From: Sphingomonas aracearum
Lineage (GTDB): Bacteria; Pseudomonadota; Alphaproteobacteria; Sphingomonadales; Sphingomonadaceae
Direction: 5' to 3'
Assembly (NCBI RefSeq): GCF_003345355.1
Contig: NZ_QQNB01000001.1
Coordinates: 1,364,001 to 1,428,000, forward strand
Length of the DNA: 64,000 nt
Below are positions 8,964-17,038 of the stretch, piece by piece. A program made the translations under genes and the position numbers. Within the stretch, counting starts at the first letter, position 1, and every line of letters starts with the position of its first letter. The notes below the pieces were generated by a model, which did not search any database, was not told where the DNA came from, and was given only the letters and a program-made list of their open reading frames with translations.

Positions 8964-9317
8964 TCAAAGCCTTAGCCAGGCGCTGGCCTCGTGTAACCGC
9001 ACGAACGAGCCGGCTATAAAGATTAAGTTCACCGCGACCGGAATCATGAGACGAGTAGCCGGTCCCTTCGCAGGAAACGTTACTTGCTTCCATACCGCAC
9101 GACAGAGCAGGACTCCAGTCACAGCAGTCGCCAAGGGGAAGCCAAACAGAAAGACTTCAGTACTCTCGCCGCGGTGACGGTAACCGCCGTAGATCGCGTG
9201 ATACATGTCGTCCAGATGCGGTGATCTACTGTAGATCCAACCCGCATAGCCAAGCAGATAGGTGCAAAGGCCTCCCACACATGCCGCCAAAGCAATTGGG
9301 AAATGTCGCTTGCTCAA
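8964..9317 (-). CDS. hypothetical membrane protein, lower GC
   Basis: A 117-residue protein with three likely transmembrane segments (about residues 7-29, 52-72 and 88-108) and a short loop rich in Tyr and His (HLDDMYHAIYGGYRH). I do not recognise a family. Its base composition is visibly lower in GC than the neighbours, with more ATT, AAG and ACT codons. Together with the REP elements beside it, this suggests recent acquisition or a fast-evolving orphan gene. The ATG at 9317 is the natural start of the hydrophobic N-terminus. Confidence 0.6.
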   Translation of the reverse strand: MSKRHFPIALAACVGGLCTYLLGYAGWIYSRSPHLDDMYHAIYGGYRHRGESTEVFLFGFPLATAVTGVLLCRAVWKQVTFPAKGPATRLMIPVAVNLIFIAGSFVRLHEASAWLRL

Positions 9318-9386
9318 CGTCAGACCCCTATAAACATGCCCCGCCCACTACAATCATTTCCGCTACTTGGCGTATCTGCCGCCCGT

Positions 9387-10247
9387 TCAGCCCCCCGCCC
9401 AAGCCGTCAGCAGCGTATGCGCGATCGCGATCGGCGGCGGGGGCAGGAAGCGGCCCGGCTCCCCCGCCAGAACGCGGCGAACCTCGTCGCGCGAGACCCA
9501 GATGGCGTCCTCCAGCTCCTCGGTGTCGAGCGTCAGTGCATCGCTGTCCGCCTGCGCCACGCAGGCGATCATCAACTGCGAGGGAAACGGCCAGGGCTGG
9601 CTGGCGACGTAGCGGACGTTGGTGACCCGCACCCCGGCTTCCTCGGCGATCTCGCGGGCAACGGCTTCCTCGATCGATTCGCCCACCTCCAGGAACCCGG
9701 CCAGCGCCGAATAGCGGCCGGGCGGGAAGCTCGGCTGGCGCCCGAGCAAGGCGCGGTCGTCATGCTCGGCAATCATGATGACCACCGGATCGACGCGCGG
9801 GAAATGCTCCGCCGAGCAGTTCGGGCAGGCGCGGCCCCAGCCGGCACGGTGCAACCCGGTGCCATGCCCGCAATTGGCGCAGAAACGGTGCCGCGCATGC
9901 CAGTCCAGCAGCGAGCGCGCGGCGGCATAGGTCGCCGCCTCGCCCGGCGCGAGGTCGGCCAACGCCATCATCAGCCGCGGCGAGCGGGTCGCGCGCACGC
10001 CCGGCACCAAAGCGGCGAAATGCGGGCGGCCGTCGCCGACGCCCAGCAGCACCAGCTCCGCGCCCTCCGGAGCCTCCGCCCTGCTTGTCCATTCGAGCCG
10101 CCCCTCCGCGTCCACGCGCGGCTCCAGCCCGTCGAGCGCCAGCAGCCGCCCGCGCCAGTCGGTCAGCGCCGCGGCATAGGCCTCGGGATTCGTGCGGATC
10201 GGTTCGGCACGGTCCAGCGTGCCGCCGGTGAAGCCGGGAACAGCCAA
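9387..10247 (-). CDS. nudC: NAD(+)/NADH pyrophosphatase, mRNA decapping
   Basis: NudC hydrolyses NAD(H) to NMN(H) and AMP and removes NAD caps from RNA. The 286-residue protein has a four-cysteine zinc ribbon (C123, C126, C141, C144). The Nudix box at 184-206 fits the GX5EX7REUXEEXGU pattern (REIAEEAGV). The NudC signature SQPWPFPSQ lies at 216-224. The N-terminal domain of about 115 residues is the variable NUDIX-like region. It ends only five bases beyond the stop of the upstream serine hydrolase gene, so it is probably the last gene of the mutY-serine hydrolase-nudC unit. Confidence 0.96.
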   Translation of the reverse strand: MAVPGFTGGTLDRAEPIRTNPEAYAAALTDWRGRLLALDGLEPRVDAEGRLEWTSRAEAPEGAELVLLGVGDGRPHFAALVPGVRATRSPRLMMALADLAPGEAATYAAARSLLDWHARHRFCANCGHGTGLHRAGWGRACPNCSAEHFPRVDPVVIMIAEHDDRALLGRQPSFPPGRYSALAGFLEVGESIEEAVAREIAEEAGVRVTNVRYVASQPWPFPSQLMIACVAQADSDALTLDTEELEDAIWVSRDEVRRVLAGEPGRFLPPPPIAIAHTLLTAWAGG

Positions 10248-10251
10248 GGCC

Positions 10252-11595
10252 TTACTGCGCCAGCCGCTGCAGGTCGGCGTAGAGCGCCTTCACCGTTTCG
10301 GCGCGCACCGGATATTTCTCGCCGGGGAAATAGTTCACCATCACCGTGCCGCGCGCGCGCTTCTTCGGGTCGACCCAGGCGATCGTGCCCGCCGCGCCGC
10401 CCCAGCCATAGGTGCCCGCCGACGCCCCGCCCGGCACGTCGCGCAGATAGACCGAGCCGCCCGCGCCGAAGCCAGCGGCCGTGCTGGCGCTCGCAGCGCC
10501 GCCGGTGGTGGTCACGCTGCCCGCATTGTAGGTGACGCCCGGCGGCAGGAGGTTGGACATGGCCAGCCGGGCGGTTTCCGGCTTCATGATCCGCACGTCG
10601 TCCAGCGTGCCGTAATCCTGCAGCATGTGCAGGAAGCGGTCGTAATCGCGCGCCGACATGACGAGCCCGGCACCGCCATAAGGGAAGCTCGGCTTCTGCA
10701 GGTACACCGAGCTGGCCCCCGGATCGAGCGGCACGCGCCGCCCGCCGAGCCCCCAGGTGACGTTGTCCGACAGCCGCCGCGCCTCGCCCGCCGGCACCTG
10801 CCAGTAGCTCGATTTCATCTTCAGCGGCGCGAAGATGCGCGTGTTCACGAACGTGTCGAACGGCATGCCGCTCGCCTTCTCGATCACCGCCCCCATCACG
10901 TCGAGGCCGATCGAATAGCTCCACCTGGTCCCCGGCTCGGCGATCAGCGGCAGTCTGGCCACGCGGTTCGCGAACTCCTGCAGGGTCGGCGCGCGAACCT
11001 TGCGCATAGACACTTCCAGCTGCGCATTGACCTGCGCCGGGTTGATGCCGTTCGCGTCATACGCCTTCAGCAGCGGCCCCTTGGTGATGATGTTGTAGCC
11101 GAGCCCGGCGGTATGGGTAAGGAGGTTGCGCACGGTGATCGGCCGGGTCGCCGGGTGGCTTTCCAGCGTGTCCGGCCCGTTCTGCACCGTCATGGTCCGG
11201 AACGCGGGCAGGAAGTCGCTGATCGGCTGGTCGAGCTTCAGCTTGCCTTCCTCCACCAGGATCATCGCCGCCATGCCGGTGATCGGCTTGGTCATGGAAT
11301 AGACCCGCCACAGGCTGTCCGGCCCCGCCGCCGCGGCACCGGGCGCATCGCCGATCCTGCCGGCGGATACGAACAGGGTGGGCAGGTCGCCCGCGCCGAA
11401 GCCGCCGACGATGCCGGGCATCCGATCCTGCGCGACATAGCCGTCGAACAGCGCTTGGGTATTGGGCAGCACGGCCGCCGCGGTGCCCGCCCGCGGCGCG
11501 GGAGCGCGGCGCTGCGCCTGTTCGGCATGAACCGCCAGCCCGCCGCACGCGGCGAGCAGCGCCACTCCGATCGCGATCCCCGTGCCCTTCTTCAT
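10252..11595 (-). CDS. beta-lactamase-fold serine hydrolase, probable lipoprotein
   Basis: A 447-residue member of the class C beta-lactamase/family VIII esterase superfamily. The catalytic SxxK is S100-M-T-K103. The second motif appears as Y227-S-I rather than the YxN of true class C enzymes, which fits esterases or peptidases better than a resistance enzyme. The N-terminus has a basic start and hydrophobic run ending LAAC (C17), a lipobox, so the product is probably a lipoprotein. The ATG overlaps the mutY stop (ATGA), giving translational coupling. The substrate is unknown. An upstream in-frame start exists but lies inside mutY. Confidence 0.88.
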   Translation of the reverse strand: MKKGTGIAIGVALLAACGGLAVHAEQAQRRAPAPRAGTAAAVLPNTQALFDGYVAQDRMPGIVGGFGAGDLPTLFVSAGRIGDAPGAAAAGPDSLWRVYSMTKPITGMAAMILVEEGKLKLDQPISDFLPAFRTMTVQNGPDTLESHPATRPITVRNLLTHTAGLGYNIITKGPLLKAYDANGINPAQVNAQLEVSMRKVRAPTLQEFANRVARLPLIAEPGTRWSYSIGLDVMGAVIEKASGMPFDTFVNTRIFAPLKMKSSYWQVPAGEARRLSDNVTWGLGGRRVPLDPGASSVYLQKPSFPYGGAGLVMSARDYDRFLHMLQDYGTLDDVRIMKPETARLAMSNLLPPGVTYNAGSVTTTGGAASASTAAGFGAGGSVYLRDVPGGASAGTYGWGGAAGTIAWVDPKKRARGTVMVNYFPGEKYPVRAETVKALYADLQRLAQ

Positions 11596-12614
11596 GCCTC
11601 GTTCCCCTGTCTCGCGGCCTTGGCGAACACCGTCGGCAACCCTGCCTTGTCCAGCTCGGCGATCGGCCACCACTCGCCTTCGCCGTCAGGTTGCGACGGC
11701 TCAACGGCCTTCGCAAGCGCCAGTTGCAGGCGAAAGTGCGTGAAGACGTGATCGACGCGAACGCCCGTCATCCGCCAGGCCGCATCGGCGGGCGCGCCGG
11801 CCAATGCGGGCGGGGCATCGCTCCACGCCCCGGTCGGCAGCGCCCGCATGCCGCCGAGCAGGCCCTTGTCGGGCCGCCGCACCAGCCACACCGCGCCGTT
11901 CCGCTCCAGCCAGAAGACGGTGCCGTGGCGCTGCGGCTTGGCGGCCTTCGTCTTGGGCGCGGGGAAGGTTTCCGGCGTTCCGCTCGCAAACCCCGCACAG
12001 TCGCCCCGCAACGGACACAGCAGGCATTTCGGCGCCCGCGGCGTGCAGACGCCGGAGCCCAGATCCATCATCGCCTGCGCAAAGTCGCCCGCGCGCGCCT
12101 CCGGCGTGATCGTCTCCGCCGCCGCCCGGATCGGCGGACGCGCCGCGGGCAGCGGCTGCGCAATCGCGAACAATCGCGCCACCACCCGCTCGACATTGGC
12201 GTCCACCACCACCGCGCGCCGGCCAAAGGCGATCGCCGCCACCGCCGCCGCCGTATAGTCGCCCACGCCCGGCAAGGTGCGCAGCCCCGCTTCCGTGTCC
12301 GGAAAACGCCCGCCATGCTCGCGCACCACGGCACGGGCACAGGCGAGCAGATTGCGGGCACGCGCATAATAGCCGAGCCCCGCCCAGGCGGCCATCAGGT
12401 CCGCATCTGCCGCCGCCGCGAGCGCTTCCACGCTCGGCCAGCGTTCCAGGAACTCGGCAAAGCGCGGCCGCACCGTGGCCACGCTCGTCTGCTGCAACAT
12501 CACCTCCGACAGCCACACCGCATACGGGTCCGCCGCATTGCTTCCCGGGGGCGCGCGCCACGGCAGCACGCGGGCGTGCCGGTCGTACCAGGCGAGAAGG
12601 TCGGCGGCGATCAT
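11592..12614 (-). CDS. mutY: A/G-specific adenine DNA glycosylase
   Basis: Removes adenine mispaired with 8-oxoguanine. The 340-residue protein has the catalytic glutamate in LSEVMLQQT (E37), the helix-hairpin-helix LPGVGDYTA near 114-122, the catalytic aspartate in VVDANVERV (D138), and the 4Fe-4S cluster C190-x6-C197-x2-C200-x5-C206. The C-terminal third is the NUDIX-like domain that reads 8-oxoG, with HVFTHFRL. I chose ATG 12614 because MIAADLLAWYDRHARVLPWR is the usual N-terminus; a longer start at 12656 would run into the divergent gene. The first gene of a minus-strand unit with the serine hydrolase and nudC. Confidence 0.96.
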   Translation of the reverse strand: MIAADLLAWYDRHARVLPWRAPPGSNAADPYAVWLSEVMLQQTSVATVRPRFAEFLERWPSVEALAAAADADLMAAWAGLGYYARARNLLACARAVVREHGGRFPDTEAGLRTLPGVGDYTAAAVAAIAFGRRAVVVDANVERVVARLFAIAQPLPAARPPIRAAAETITPEARAGDFAQAMMDLGSGVCTPRAPKCLLCPLRGDCAGFASGTPETFPAPKTKAAKPQRHGTVFWLERNGAVWLVRRPDKGLLGGMRALPTGAWSDAPPALAGAPADAAWRMTGVRVDHVFTHFRLQLALAKAVEPSQPDGEGEWWPIAELDKAGLPTVFAKAARQGNEA

Positions 12615-12649
12615 GGGAGAATGCTTGGCGGGCACGCCCCCGCTATGGC

Positions 12650-13219
12650 ATGGCAAACCGGATGAGCAAGCGCGGCGACATCGCTCCTGTGAGACCCCGA
12701 CCCTTCGCGGACGCCCCGCGCCGGGGCGGCGCGCGCGCCATCTCGGAACTGCTGCCCGACACCACCCGCGCCGCCTTTCGCCGCTTCGGCTTCGTGCAGA
12801 GCGCCATTGTCAGCCGCTGGAGCGAGATCGTCGGCGAGCGGTTCGCACAGGTGTCGGTGCCCGAATCGATCCGCTTCCCTGTCGGCAAGAAGGCGGAAGG
12901 CACGCTGAACCTCGTCGTGCGCGGGGCGCACGGGCCGATGATGCAGCATATCGCGCCGGAGATCATCGAGCGGGTGAACCGCTTTTTCGGCTATCCGGCG
13001 GTGGTGAAGGTGGCGATGCGGCAGGGCGAGGTGCCCGTGCGCGCCAAGCGCGTCGCGCCGCCCTCGATCAAGCCGCCGGTGCCGACCGAGCTTGGCGAGT
13101 CGCTGCGCACCATCGCCGATCCGGAGCTGAAGGCGGTGCTGGAGGCGCTGGCCGCCGGCGTCGCCTCGGTCGCCGCCTCGCCCACCCTCGACATCCCCGT
13201 TCTCGGAAAGATCAAGTGA
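12650..13219 (+). CDS. DUF721 (DciA-like) protein
   Basis: A 189-residue DUF721 protein. The family includes DciA, which loads the replicative helicase DnaB in bacteria lacking DnaC; that is known for some members and inferred here. The conserved domain lies near residues 28-115 (ISELLPDTTRAAFRRFGF, then VSRWSEIVGERFAQ and LNLVVRGAHGPMMQHIAPEI). The C-terminal part is low-complexity and Ala-rich. A second ATG at 12662 is an alternative start; neither has a clear Shine-Dalgarno. Only 35 bases separate it from the divergent mutY. It overlaps the next gene through GTGA. Confidence 0.85.
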   Translation: MANRMSKRGDIAPVRPRPFADAPRRGGARAISELLPDTTRAAFRRFGFVQSAIVSRWSEIVGERFAQVSVPESIRFPVGKKAEGTLNLVVRGAHGPMMQHIAPEIIERVNRFFGYPAVVKVAMRQGEVPVRAKRVAPPSIKPPVPTELGESLRTIADPELKAVLEALAAGVASVAASPTLDIPVLGKIK

Positions 13220-13881
13220 AGCGCCTCCTCCTGCTCCTCGCGCTCCTGCTCCCGGCACTAGCCTCGGCGGCGCCGCCGGACTGGACGCGCACCGCGACGC
13301 CCGCGCCGAGCGGCGCGTTCGTGATCGGCAATCCCAGGGCGCCGGTGCTCCTGATCGAATATCTCAGCTACACCTGCCCGCATTGCGCGGCGTTCAACGC
13401 CGAATCGAAGCCGGAGCTGAAGGATCGCCTCGTTCGCTCCGGGCGCGTGCGGATCGAGCTGCGCCACGCCACGCGCGACGGGCTGGACCTTGCCGCAACG
13501 ATGGTCGCCCGCTGCGCCGGCGCGCGCTTTTCCGAGGCGAGCGACGCGATCTTCGCGGCCCAGCCCGACTGGTTCGAGCGCGGCCAGCAATATCTGGAGG
13601 AGAACCGCCGCCGGCTCTCCGCCTATGACACCGCGGACCGCTTGCGCGCGCTGTCCGACGGCGCCGGCCTGACGCAGATCGCGGCGAGCGTCGGGGTCAC
13701 CGAACCGCGGCTGGCCGCCTGCTTCGCCAATGCCGCGGACCTCGCCAAGGTCGCCAGGATGAGCGAGGCGGCCTGGTCCACCATTTCCGGCACGCCCAGC
13801 TTCGTGGTGGCCGGCAAGCTCGTGCCGCCGACCAACTGGGCGGGCCTGAAGCCGGCGCTGGCCGCGGCCGGCGCGAAATAA
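13216..13881 (+). CDS. DsbA-family thiol:disulfide oxidoreductase
   Basis: A 221-residue periplasmic thioredoxin-fold protein. The start GTG overlaps the stop of the DUF721 gene (GTGA) and is followed by a clear signal peptide (KRLLLLLALLLPALASA). The active site is C54-P-H-C57, the DsbA-type dithiol, and the cis-proline loop is GTPSF near the C-terminus. It probably introduces disulfides into exported proteins or protects cysteines. The paired gene downstream encodes a second thioredoxin-fold protein with a different active site, so division of labour is likely. Confidence 0.9.
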   Translation: MKRLLLLLALLLPALASAAPPDWTRTATPAPSGAFVIGNPRAPVLLIEYLSYTCPHCAAFNAESKPELKDRLVRSGRVRIELRHATRDGLDLAATMVARCAGARFSEASDAIFAAQPDWFERGQQYLEENRRRLSAYDTADRLRALSDGAGLTQIAASVGVTEPRLAACFANAADLAKVARMSEAAWSTISGTPSFVVAGKLVPPTNWAGLKPALAAAGAK

Positions 13882-13911
13882 CCCTCAGCAGAGTTTCCGA
13901 TGGAGTTCCCG

Positions 13912-14661
13912 ATGCGTCTCACTCTTGCCGCCCTTCTTCTTCCCGTCGCGGCACTTGCCGGCTGCAACAGCAACACCGCCGCGACCAACGGCTCGACCCC
14001 GGCACCCGCCGCCTCGGCCGCGGCCGCGCCGGCGGGCAGCAACTGGGTGGACACGGTCGCCCGGACGCCGGAGGGCGGCGTGCGCATGGGCAATCCGGAT
14101 GCGCCGGTGAAGCTGGTGGAATATGGCTCGCGCGCCTGCCCCTATTGCGCCAAGTTCGACGCGGAGGGCTTCCCGGCGCTGAAGGCCGGCCCGATCGCCA
14201 AGGGCACCGTGTCCTACGAGTTCCGCGAATATCCGGTGCACGGCTCGCTCGATCTCGCGCCGATCCTGCTCGGCAAGTGCGTGGACGACAGCATCTTCTT
14301 CCCGATGCTCGACCAGATGATGCAGAACCAGCAGACGCTGCTTGCGAACGTCGAAACCGCGCAGCGCGAGATCGCGCAGACGCTGCCGAACGGAACGCCC
14401 AACCAGATCGCCACCGCCTGGGCGGAGAAGCTCGGCTATATCGATTTCGTGAAGCAGCGCGGCCTGCCCGAGGCGAAGGCGCGCGCCTGCCTCGCCGACA
14501 AGGGCGGCGTGGACGCGCTGGCCAAGAACGCAGCCGCCGCCGAGCAGTCCTACAACGTCGCCGGCACCCCCACCTTCCTCATCAACAACAAGCCGGTCGC
14601 GGGCGTGAACGACTGGGCCGGCCTCAAGCCGCAGCTCAACGCGGCCGGCGCAGGCATCTGA
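13912..14661 (+). CDS. DsbA-like oxidoreductase, probable lipoprotein
   Basis: A 249-residue thioredoxin-fold protein with active site C76-P-Y-C79 and cis-proline loop GTPTF. The N-terminus ends in LAGC (C18), a lipobox, followed by a 30-residue Ala/Ser/Pro linker, so the domain is probably tethered to a membrane facing the periplasm. I chose ATG 13912 because GGAG at 13902-13905 lies six bases before it; that GGAG is itself inside an upstream in-frame ATGGAG at 13900. It lies 30 bases after the first DsbA-like gene, in the same transcription unit. Confidence 0.9.
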   Translation: MRLTLAALLLPVAALAGCNSNTAATNGSTPAPAASAAAAPAGSNWVDTVARTPEGGVRMGNPDAPVKLVEYGSRACPYCAKFDAEGFPALKAGPIAKGTVSYEFREYPVHGSLDLAPILLGKCVDDSIFFPMLDQMMQNQQTLLANVETAQREIAQTLPNGTPNQIATAWAEKLGYIDFVKQRGLPEAKARACLADKGGVDALAKNAAAAEQSYNVAGTPTFLINNKPVAGVNDWAGLKPQLNAAGAGI

Positions 14662-14667
14662 ACAACC

Positions 14668-14705
14668 GAGCGGCCGGCGCGGTAGCCCTTGCCGCCCGGC
14701 CGTTC
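14668..14705 (+). terminator. hairpin after the Dsb genes
   Basis: GAGCGGCCGG (14668-14677) pairs with CCGGCCGTTC (14696-14705), with one G-U pair and an 18-base loop. There is no T-run after it, so it may act as a weak or Rho-assisted terminator. The rest of 14706-14958 holds no gene I can support. Confidence 0.4.
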
Positions 14706-14958
14706 CACGCTTCGCCCGGTGGTCCTCGCCGCCCGGCGTGCGGGCGGGCGCCGAGAGCACGCCCGATCATCTCCTGAGCGGACCCCGGTTCCCGTATCCT
14801 GCGGCCGCTCATCGAGCCGACGGCTGGCGTGCGCCGGTCCGCCCTCGTCCCGCGCATCGCCCCCGGTCCGGCCGGCCCGGCAAGGCGCCCGCGCGCGAGG
14901 GGCCGACATTCGCCGCGCGAGCATGCTGTTTTCGCCCGCATCGCGCCGCCGCGGGGAC

Positions 14959-14980
14959 TGCATTGATCGACTTTAATGCA
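14959..14980. promoter_or_regulatory. palindrome before the Crp/Fnr gene
   Basis: A perfect inverted repeat, TGCATT-N10-AATGCA, lies 14 bases before the start of the Crp/Fnr-type gene. Within it, TTGAT-CGAC-TTTAA (14963-14976) matches the FNR/FixK consensus TTGAT-N4-ATCAA at eight of ten positions. The location over or just after the promoter suggests negative autoregulation, which is inference. Confidence 0.5.
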
Positions 14981-14994
14981 GCGATTCCACGGGA

Positions 14995-15765
14995 ATGCTG
15001 AACATCCACCCTCTATGGGGGACTTCTTGCGTGCAGGGTAGCTGCTTGGCCGGCCGGCTCAACGCGCTGGCGGTATTGACGAACGGCGAGCAGGCAGCGC
15101 TCGCGCGCATCGAGGAGCGGACCCGCACCTTGCGGCGCGGCGCCACGTTGCAGCGCGAGCATGATGCGGTGGCCGAATGCTACATCGCGTGCCGCGGCAC
15201 GTTGATGAGCTCGGTTCTGCTGGACGATGGCAGCCGCCAGATCCTGGCGTTCCTGTATCCCGGCGATCTCGTCGCCTTTCCGAACCTCGTCTACCGTGCG
15301 GCGCCGGAAACGGTATCGGCGCTGACCGACGCCGTCGTCGCGCCGCTCGACCGGCCGACCTTCGCGGGCCTGCTGCAGGACCATCCCCGGCTGGTCGCGC
15401 TGATGCTCGCGAGCCAGCAGATCGAGCGGGTGGAGCTGACCGACCGCCTTGCCGCGGTGGGCCGCACCTCCGCCAAGGCCCGCGTGGGGGCGCTCCTGCT
15501 GGAGATCCGCAACCGCCTGCGCGTGCTGGACGGAACGGGGGTGAAGTCGTTCTCGCTGGGCCTCACCCAGGAGGAGATCGGCGATGCCACGGGCCTCACC
15601 GCGGTGCACGTCAACCGCATGCTGCGCCAGCTGGAGGAAGAGGGAATGATCGCCCGCGAGGCCGGCCGCCTCACCATCCTCGACGAGCGCGCGCTGCAAC
15701 GCGCGGCCAACTATTCGGACCGCCGGGCCGGTCTGGAGCTGGACTGGTTGCCGCAGGGGCGCTGA
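14995..15765 (+). CDS. Crp/Fnr-family transcriptional regulator
   Basis: A 256-residue regulator with an N-terminal cyclic-nucleotide-type beta-roll (about residues 30-145) and a C-terminal winged helix with TQEEIGDATGLTAVHVNRML near 190-209. The N-terminus has C12 and C17, and C62/C66 lie in the beta-roll, but the spacing does not match the canonical FNR iron-sulfur motif. An Fe-S sensor cannot be claimed and the ligand is unknown. The family usually controls responses to oxygen, nitric oxide or carbon state. The start is uncertain because the Shine-Dalgarno is weak. Confidence 0.88.
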   Translation: MLNIHPLWGTSCVQGSCLAGRLNALAVLTNGEQAALARIEERTRTLRRGATLQREHDAVAECYIACRGTLMSSVLLDDGSRQILAFLYPGDLVAFPNLVYRAAPETVSALTDAVVAPLDRPTFAGLLQDHPRLVALMLASQQIERVELTDRLAAVGRTSAKARVGALLLEIRNRLRVLDGTGVKSFSLGLTQEEIGDATGLTAVHVNRMLRQLEEEGMIAREAGRLTILDERALQRAANYSDRRAGLELDWLPQGR

Positions 15766-15799
15766 CGGCCGGAGTCAACCTCGGCCGAGGGGAAAAGCC

Positions 15800-16168
15800 T
15801 CAGGCCTTTTCCAACGTGCATTGCAGCGGGTGCTGGTTCTGCCGGGCGAAGTCGAGCACCTGGCTCACCTTGGTTTCGGCGACCTCGTAGCTGAAGATGC
15901 CGCACACGCCGACGCCCTTCTGGTGGACGTGCAGCATCACGCGCGTGGCCGCCTCCATGTCCATGCGGAAGAAACGCTGGAGAACCAGAACGACGAATTC
16001 CATCGGGGTGTAATCGTCGTTCAGCAGCAGCACCCGGTAGGGCGTCGGCTTCTTCGTCTTCGCGCGGGTCCGGGTGGCGACGCCCAGGCCGGTGCCACCG
16101 TCCTCGTTGGCGTCCCCGTCATCGCCCTCGCGCTCGGCCATGGCCGTGATGTGGAGTTGGTCGATCAT
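15800..16168 (-). CDS. clpS: ATP-dependent Clp protease adaptor ClpS
   Basis: Delivers N-degron substrates to ClpAP. The 122-residue protein has the core [18 protein letters not shown], the N-degron pocket region, and [21 protein letters not shown], which are diagnostic. The N-terminal 40 residues are variable and acidic. The frame is open far upstream; ATG 16168 was chosen because GCAGG precedes it, with ATG 16141 the alternative. clpA is not beside it. A GGAAAAGCCT/GGCCTTTTCC hairpin (15791-15812) spans the stop codon and may terminate both this gene and the convergent regulator. Confidence 0.95.
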   Translation of the reverse strand: MIDQLHITAMAEREGDDGDANEDGGTGLGVATRTRAKTKKPTPYRVLLLNDDYTPMEFVVLVLQRFFRMDMEAATRVMLHVHQKGVGVCGIFSYEVAETKVSQVLDFARQNQHPLQCTLEKA

Positions 16169-16265
16169 GCGAGCCTGCAAAATAGGATAGCCGCCCCCGG
16201 CAGGGCAAGGGGTCCGCGCGCCCCGCCGCGTCATTTTGTCGCCCGGCCGGCGCGGGCGGCCACAC

Positions 16266-16297
16266 GAAAAAGGGCGCCTCCCGGCCGGAAGGCGCCC
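16266..16297 (-). terminator. Rho-independent terminator of the phasin gene
   Basis: On the minus strand GGGCGCCT pairs with AGGCGCCC around a GC-rich loop and is followed directly by TTTTT (bases 16267-16271 on the plus strand read AAAAA). This is the clearest intrinsic terminator in the first third of the window and closes the phaC-phasin region. Confidence 0.85.
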
Positions 16298-16323
16298 CTC
16301 GTCGTTCGGCAGGTCGCAACCGC

Positions 16324-17019
16324 TTACGCGGCGACCTTCACCTTTTCCGCGGCCATCGCCATGCGGTTGGAGATCGGCTGCGCGATCTCGCCGGCAAGCT
16401 TCAGCACGGTTTCGGTGTTCTTGGACGTCTCGGCCACCAGCGAGTCGAACGAGGCGCGGACGAAGTCGCCCTGCATCTTGAACAGCTCGGTCGGCGACTT
16501 CACGGTGGCGATCTGCTTCATCGCGGCGACATTCGCCTCGAACGAGCGCTTGGTATAGTCGGCCGCTTCCTGGCCGAGCGCCTGGATGCCGCGCACGGCG
16601 ATCTGGCCGCTCTCGACCACCGCCTCGAGGTTGCCCTTCGAGAAGTCGCCCATGTCGGCGAACGCGGCCTGGCCCTTGGTCCACGCCGCCTTGGCGCGGT
16701 CCTGCATGGTGTTCATGGTGTTCTGCGCCTCACCGGCGACAGTGTTCATCGTTTCCACAACGTCTTCCTTCACGGTCGCCGGCGCGGGTGCGGCGGCTGG
16801 TTCAACATCGGATTGCAGGTGCTCGGCGATCTCGGCTTCCGCCTCGACGAGCTTCTGGATGCCGGGGATCACGGGGGTGGACGGCGCCGCGTCGGCCTCC
16901 GCCTCGGGTGCGTCGACCGGCGGCTGCATCGGCCAGGCGCCTGCGGGGCTTGCCACCGTGGCCTCGGCCTTCTTTGCCGCGGCCTTCGCGCGCGGCGACT
17001 TGGGTGCCTTGCTCGCCAT
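16324..17019 (-). CDS. phasin family protein
   Basis: A 231-residue PHA-granule-associated protein. The N-terminal 80 residues are rich in Ala, Lys and Pro. The phasin domain, about residues 95-225, is helical and amphipathic with the usual pattern ([20 protein letters not shown], then [20 protein letters not shown]). Phasins coat polyhydroxyalkanoate granules and control their size. GAGG precedes ATG 17019. It lies 111 bases downstream of phaC on the same strand but has its own promoter-like sequence and palindromes in the gap and an intrinsic terminator after it, so it can be expressed separately and strongly. Confidence 0.92.
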   Translation of the reverse strand: MASKAPKSPRAKAAAKKAEATVASPAGAWPMQPPVDAPEAEADAAPSTPVIPGIQKLVEAEAEIAEHLQSDVEPAAAPAPATVKEDVVETMNTVAGEAQNTMNTMQDRAKAAWTKGQAAFADMGDFSKGNLEAVVESGQIAVRGIQALGQEAADYTKRSFEANVAAMKQIATVKSPTELFKMQGDFVRASFDSLVAETSKNTETVLKLAGEIAQPISNRMAMAAEKVKVAA

Positions 17020-17038
17020 TCCTACCTCTTTGCCCGGA

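Noticed and set aside
10252..11595. Serine hydrolase as an antibiotic-resistance beta-lactamase
   Set aside because: It has the SxxK motif but Y-S-I in place of YxN, and the family is mostly esterases and peptidases; no resistance role can be claimed.
14689..14976. ORFs before the Crp/Fnr gene
   Set aside because: Arg/Pro-rich products typical of noncoding high-GC DNA; the region reads better as a promoter region.
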